DNA of 64,000 bases from Oryzias latipes (Eukaryota > Chordata > Actinopteri > Beloniformes > Adrianichthyidae): the NCBI RefSeq assembly GCF_002234675.1, contig NC_019868.2, positions 3,822,909 through 3,886,908 on the forward strand, in the 5' to 3' direction. Below are positions 58,916 through 64,000 of this stretch, one piece after another. The notes below the pieces were generated by a model. The model saw only the letters and a list, made by a program, of their open reading frames with translations. It was not told the DNA's origin and searched no databases. Each line of letters begins with the position of its first letter. Within the stretch, counting starts at the first letter, position 1. The position numbers and the translations under genes are program-made.

Positions 58916-60700
58916 GCCCTTCAACAGATTCTCTGCACACAGCACTCAAAAATCTGTCAAACTGTTTGAGCTTGACTTGGGATATGTACTGTCCGTTGAC
59001 TGTTGGTGAATAAGTTGAATAAAGTTTAGTTACTTTACTTTCTTAACCTTACTACTTACTTAATTTTTACTTTACAGTTACCTTTCAAATTTGACAACTT
59101 TTAATTTTAATTCTATTCAATAACCAGAGAGCAAAAATGGAGGGGTAAAAGAGCCACATGTAGCTCCGGAGGTGCTAGTTGCAGAACAGGCTTTAATGTT
59201 CAGGCTGAAGTGTCAAACTGCACAACTCAGATCTTCCCAAATGAAATGAAATGCGACGGTTGTGGAGCTTTGGTCTCTGCTTTCTTCGGAGCAGAATCAT
59301 CATTGGATGGAGCGGATCTCTGAAGATGCTAATGTTTGATGACCGTCTGTTATTTTGCTGCAGTTTTCCTGGGTGTGATTCATCACAACTTGTGTTGTGT
59401 CTTTGCAGGATCTGCGTTTGATCTGGTGTGTTTTTTACTCAAAGAGGGGCCTGAGGACTGCTTTGCTGCTGCTGGTTCTTGTGGAGCTTTTAGGAGGCAG
59501 CTGGTTCACTAAAGTGATTCATCACCAAAACAAAAACTGCATATCCCATATCTGAAAATAATGTTTTATTGTTATATGATTAATTATTTGGAACTAGTTA
59601 ATTATGTTTTCTTATTTTTTACACAAATTACATCTGTATGCTCTGTATAAGAATGAATATTCAAAAATGTCAGAAAATCTGTGAGAAGTGGAAAATAAAA
59701 TGCCAGAATTAATCCCAGATCCATGATGCCTGCAAGTAGAAGTTCATTGGGATTTTCCCATAATATTGGGTCGAGATTGGATTGTTTTTATTGAGAAGAA
59801 CATTCCAGAGATGTGAAAACAAAACAGTTTTTCAGATAAAGCCAGGGACAGTCATCTTCTGCCCAAATGCAGCCTTCCTCAGAGTGATGGGGGGTTCCCG
59901 CCCTCATGTGCTCACACGCAGAAGCAAATGAGGCTCAACTGTCAAAGGCCCAAGCCTGTGATTGTGTGTAATTAGGATAATCTGGGGTTACAGTTAAAAA
60001 CGAGCCTCTCTAAAGTTCTCGCAATGTGGACTTAACCGAGCAAACAGACTTACAAAGAACTCAGAAAATTGATTTTTTCATTAATCTTAAACTGCTTGGA
60101 ATAAACCAAATAATTCACCAACGTCTTCTTTCGTCAGAGACTTAAAATGTTTGCTCAGCAGTCCATCACAAACTGTTGGCATCAAAACCAGACGACACAC
60201 AAGAGCTTCAAGGGTACCGAGATGACGGATGTCTTCTTCAGGTCTTCTCAGAGTTTTGGTTAAAACTGGAGCAGAAAGTTCAGCTAAAATCTCCATATGA
60301 TGAAGTTTTTGAGAGCCGACCCACAGGTTGGTTCAGGTTTGACCCGGGTACACCCTGGCTGAAAAACAACGGAACCAGGCACTTTATTGGGAAGCAAATT
60401 AGTAAAAGACATGCAGTTTAAATTACTAGCAGTACAAACATATGGTTTAACAATGAATTATTGCAGACCTGAAGTAAAAATAATCAGTGTTTTGTGGCAT
60501 AATGGGAGGGGGCAGCGGTGGAGGGGGGGGGGGGGTCTGGGGCAGAAAGATGGAGTGAAGATTGAGAAGGCGCATGGAGTCTCTCATTTTGGCATCCAAA
60601 TGATCATGAAAGGAACTGCTTTAAGATGTTTCACGTCATCTTAGACTCCAGTTTGTTCATGCAAAAGACGAGTTTCTTACCCTGAAGATCAGTAACGGTG
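58916..60700. other. Unassigned region
   Basis: AT-rich with small ORFs of no recognised family. A run of about 12 G lies at about 60523-60535. Confidence 0.35.
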
Positions 60701-60754
60701 CAGCACAGCATGCTTGGTACAGTTCTGTTTAGTCCAATCGTCCTTCCATTCAGG

Positions 60755-61090
60755 TAAATTATCAGGCACCACTGCACATGTTGCAATGCTGATGATACTG
60801 TGACATATCTATCTATTAAACCAACACATTTCTCCTCCTTTGAAAGGCTTCCAGTATGTGTTCAAGATTTAAAGACTTGGGTAAGTTCTCATTTTACATT
60901 CCTAAACCTGGATTAAACCAAGGTTGTTTGTTCTTTGACATTCATTTGGTCTCCAGTCCTACTGTGTAAAACCTTGGAGTCATTTTTGATGAGGACTTGA
61001 CTTTTAACTTTCACATAAATCTAATTTCTAGAATGCCCTTCTTTCATCTCAACAATTTTTCTAATGTCCAGAACATCCGGTCTCAGAATA
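60755..61090 (+). mobile_element. Decayed L2-like LINE fragment
   Basis: In broken plus-strand frames: CNADDTVTYLSIKPT (the YADDTQLYLS catalytic box, with Y changed to N), CVQDLKTWVSSHFTFLNLD, and VKNLGVIFDEDLTFNFHINL followed by FFHLNNFSNVQNIRSQNK. These are consecutive parts of an L2 RT. Old and frameshifted. Confidence 0.7.
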
Positions 61091-61161
61091 AAGCAGAGAG
61101 ATGAGTTCTAAATGGAAAAATATCACTTTAACACATTTTATTTTCTCTTTTTTGCTTTTTT

Positions 61162-61250
61162 GCCGGACCGTCACTTTAGCGGGTAAGCGAAAGCCAAGCT
61201 GCTAAAGAAAGCAGCTTGGCTTTCGCTTACCGCTAAAGTGACGGTCCGGC
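61162..61250. repeat. Near-perfect 89-bp hairpin
   Basis: The left arm 61162-61203 and right arm 61210-61250 are reverse complements except for one extra base, around a 6-base loop (AAAGAA). The right arm is the terminal part of an LTR; the left arm is an inverted copy of it. Confidence 0.85.
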
Positions 61251-62400
61251 TGGATCGTTACATTGGTGTCAGAAGTGGGATGCTTAGCCGCTGCTACGCT
61301 ATGGGGAGCTACGTCATGGAGTGAGGGACGGACCAGCAGACCCTGGAGGCAGTTTGGGTCAAGGGAGGAGTAAGGGCGACATCATCTTCCTGATGGTTCG
61401 AGCACCCGCCGTCATCTGCAGCCTGTCCCTAGGAGTCGGGTCCTCACGACACCAATGGACCGTCAAGAGCAGTCTGTGATGACAGTGTGCAGCCCAGCTG
61501 AACTCTCATGACACAATGGCTTCACACCGCTGGAATTACACCTGGCTCAGGTCAACCTGGCGACCGGCCATGATGGCTGGAATCCCGAGGAGACTCGTCA
61601 CACACCCAGGCCTGGCGTTGGAGAGCGCTACACTCCAGGCACTGCTGGACCTCCCACCTGCGGAGCTGCGAGACCTGTCAGTGCGGACAGCAGAGCTTCC
61701 CTTTGGGGAGCAGGATTCAACGTAACGGATCCGACAGCAGCTGGAGTCTCGTCGCCATAGCGACAATGACGAACGCCTGGGGACCTACGCTGCCGATGTT
61801 CAGCTCTTCGCTCGGAGAGAGTCTGCTCCCCCATGGTGACGTGCACCCTGATGGTGGTGCCTCCACGGAGGCGGGGAGTGATTCTCCTGGCTGGGCACAT
61901 ACTGGCATGGGACTGTGTCAGTTGCAGATGTGCTAACCAAGCTAGTTGGGAGGAAGACTGTACACGTTGATGGCTGGAACCCAGGATTGTGCGAAGGAGT
62001 CTTCAACCAGTGTGTTCATGTGTTTTGCTGTTGTGTTGTGGTGTTCAGTTCTGCAGTTATGTGAGGGTTGTGGGGACACTAACCTTCTTAGGTGGGGGCA
62101 GTGTAGCGACCTGGGGGTTAGCCCTGCCTTCAGTCCCTAAGGCTCATGGGAAGTGGGGAGTTTTGGGGTGAAACCTTGAGTGAGAGGGTTGTGAATTGAA
62201 GTGACTTCCATGCTGTTTGGGCTGTTTGTGTGCTGCTTGTTGCTCAAAAGGAGATATTGTCTCTCTTAGTGTTATTCTTCCCTGAGACTTTTTGAGGTCA
62301 TGTGGTTTATGGGGCACGGACAGCTCTCCCATGAAGCTGCTTTATTGGCCAGCTTGGTTTCGCTATCCCGCAAAAGTGACGGTCCGGCTGGATCGTTACA
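61210..62400 (+). mobile_element. LTR-retrotransposon fossil (Gypsy-like)
   Basis: A complete-looking LTR of about 299 bp lies at 62102-62400 (TGTAGCGACC...GATCGTTACA). A matching LTR end at 61210-61262 is followed two bases later by a primer-binding-site-like GGTGTCAGAAGTGGGAT. Short gag-like wording occurs around 61.6-61.85 kb. The copy is clearly broken, with several breaks and little internal coding sequence left. The LTR ends share the motif GACGGTCCGGCTGGATCG, but the preceding stretch has diverged, so it is not very young. Confidence 0.7.
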
Positions 62401-62423
62401 ATATTCTAAATCACTTTAGTTTA

Positions 62424-62580
62424 CATGTGTCAAACTCGAGGCCCGCGGGTCAAATGTGGCCCTCCATGTCATTTTCTGTGGCCCGTGAGAGCATAAAACT
62501 TTTTAATTTCTTAAAATAATAAATAGAAACTGGTGTGTATTTATTTATATCTAGGGGGAATCTGACTTGAAATATGGGAT
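62424..62580 (+). mobile_element. hAT-like MITE, second copy, right part absent
   Basis: Starts CATGTGTCAAACTCGAGG and follows the MITE at 7061-7471 through GTCATTTTCTGTGGCCCG and CTAGGGGGAATCTGACTTGA. It stops at about 62580 where the L1-like sequence begins, so a LINE insertion or a deletion removed the right half. Confidence 0.7.
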
Positions 62581-62589
62581 TGGACAACT

Positions 62590-63300
62590 CCGCGTTCCGG
62601 GTTACGACAGGAAGCGTGCGTGGCGTGGCTCTCTGCGGATACAACTATCTTCAAATGACTTAAAAAATTAATTTTCTCCCAAAAAAGAGAGCTGACCATG
62701 CCCCCCAAGAAAAGCCAGGAATACGAAGACCTTAAAAAGATTCTTGATGATATCAAAGCTACGCTGAATTCTTTTATGGAGCAAGTGTCCGCTAAGCTAA
62801 CGCCACTTACGGAGACGATGAAAGAGTTCCGAAGATTTCGGGCTCAAAACGAGCGGCGGAGAATCTCTGGAACAGCAAATACATTCATTTCTCACATCTA
62901 AAGGGATTTCCCTGGATCTCAATACCATCGAGAACTGCCACCTGCTCCCCAGGAGAAAGGAGACGGATAAACCAGCGATCCTCATCAGGTTTGTGAATCA
63001 AAAACACAAGCTAGCTCTGATGAATCAACGTAAAAATCTCAGAGGTTCCGCTGTTTATCTGAACGACCATCTGACCAGAAGGAATGCTGAAATCTCAAAA
63101 CATGCACGGCTTCTCAGGAAGCATAAGCAGATTGAGAACACTTGGGTTAAAAGCTGCAGGATTTACGTCAAACCACTCGGTCCACCGGACCGGTCCAAGA
63201 GTCTGGTTGTGAACACCATGAAGGACTTTGAGAAGTGTTTAATCACGGACGTCTGAAACAACATGGAGTAATAAATCAAGGAGCCAAATAATTTCAAGAA
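62590..63300 (+). mobile_element. L1/Tx1-type LINE ORF1 remnant
   Basis: The first frame (62698-62901) encodes MPPKKSQEYEDLKKILDDIK and a heptad-rich region fitting an ORF1p coiled coil. A second frame, open from about 62880 to 63256, encodes ISLDLNTIENCHLLPRRKE, IRFVNQKHKLALMNQRKNLR, SAVYLNDHLTRRNAEISKHA and TWVKSCRIYVKPLGPPDRSK. This is the RRM-like and C-terminal part of ORF1p. The change of frame near 62880 breaks the ORF. No ORF2 was recognised before the window ends. Confidence 0.75.
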
Positions 63301-64000
63301 ATATGACACCTGGATTCCTCACTTTCTCCATACGTCTGACGTCACCTGAATAACAGCAGAGAGTTCTGACATGCAGACAACTTGACCTCAACTTTCAGCA
63401 CCGCTGATATCAGCTGAAGAAGGATATGGACCTGAATCTAATGTCTGCAGACATAACATCGAAGAGAACTATAAACTCTGTTTAAACCCAGAAGAACTGC
63501 TGTTAATCAGCAGAAGAAGGAATACCAACCTTGGACAATCGACAGATTATGGACCCTTTTTATTTTCCCTTACAGCATTACTTTATAATAAAAAAAAAAG
63601 AAAAAATACAAAAAAAGTAAAACAAATGATTAATCACTTATTGAAAATGGTTAAATTGATCGACGTCAATGATATTACTTCACTTGCTCCAAAAATTGAT
63701 AAATTGCTTCAAAAATCTTTCCTAATGTAATATAATTTTGCAGGTGTTTTTTAACTTTTTATACTTGATGAAATTTTGCTATGAAAATTCCTGAAACAGT
63801 GTTATGTCTATTTTACTGATATAGTATTATGTTTTAATCATATGAATGACTTTTATAAGTAACATAATCTGCATATATTTTAGATAACTGATCTGCATTT
63901 GCTATGTTTATTTCTGAAATAGTTATTTTTGCACAATAATTAAGTAATTCATCTTTGTCATGTGCTTTATTGTTACGTTATGATTCTTAATTCTGTCTGA
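63300..64000. other. AT-rich right edge
   Basis: Follows the ORF1 remnant; A-rich at 63590-63625. It may be the tail of that LINE or flanking DNA. No gene was seen. Confidence 0.35.

Overview
The window is a stretch of a ray-finned fish genome, most likely a percomorph teleost. The evidence is compact vertebrate GT-AG genes with teleost-like protein sequences, dense fish-type repeats (L2/Maui-like LINEs, hAT and piggyBac-like MITEs, a Dong/R4-type LINE), and many simple repeats. I cannot name the species.

Five conserved host genes can be assembled exon by exon. On the minus strand: an RNF4-like SUMO-targeted ubiquitin ligase (about 2.9-4.8 kb, first coding exon not found), selenoprotein T with an in-frame UGA (10.3-12.2 kb), POLR2B, the second-largest subunit of RNA polymerase II (18.7-31.7 kb, 25 coding exons, 1174 aa), and GAR1, the box H/ACA snoRNP protein (33.9-35.1 kb, with a possible distant non-coding first exon near 43.6 kb). 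On the plus strand: COX18, a mitochondrial Oxa1/YidC-family insertase (12.6-16.1 kb). SELENOT and COX18 are head-to-head, with 420 bp between their ATGs, suggesting a shared promoter. COX18 and POLR2B converge. Two broken host genes are visible: a C2H2 zinc-finger remnant (17.1-18.3 kb, minus) and a class III alcohol dehydrogenase-like remnant (45.0-45.7 kb, plus).

The window from about 36 to 64 kb is mainly repeats and sequence I cannot assign. It holds an L2-like LINE with a 462-codon reverse-transcriptase ORF (35.2-36.8 kb), a hAT-like MITE with an exact 8-bp target duplication (38.1-38.8 kb), and a striking interlocked inverted repeat (39.3-41.6 kb). The last is best read as a hAT-like element with an inverted copy of itself inserted inside; that inserted copy carries 21 bp of the host element's outside flank. 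Further right are L2 fragments, a CCAT tandem array, a 5'-truncated Dong/R4 (Rex6-like) LINE embedded in (TA)n, a small MITE, a broken LTR-retrotransposon fossil next to a near-perfect 89-bp hairpin, and an L1/Tx1-type ORF1 remnant at the right edge.

I found no CRISPR array, rRNA or convincing tRNA, and no obviously new protein system. The most unusual observation is the interlocked hAT-like structure with captured flank.
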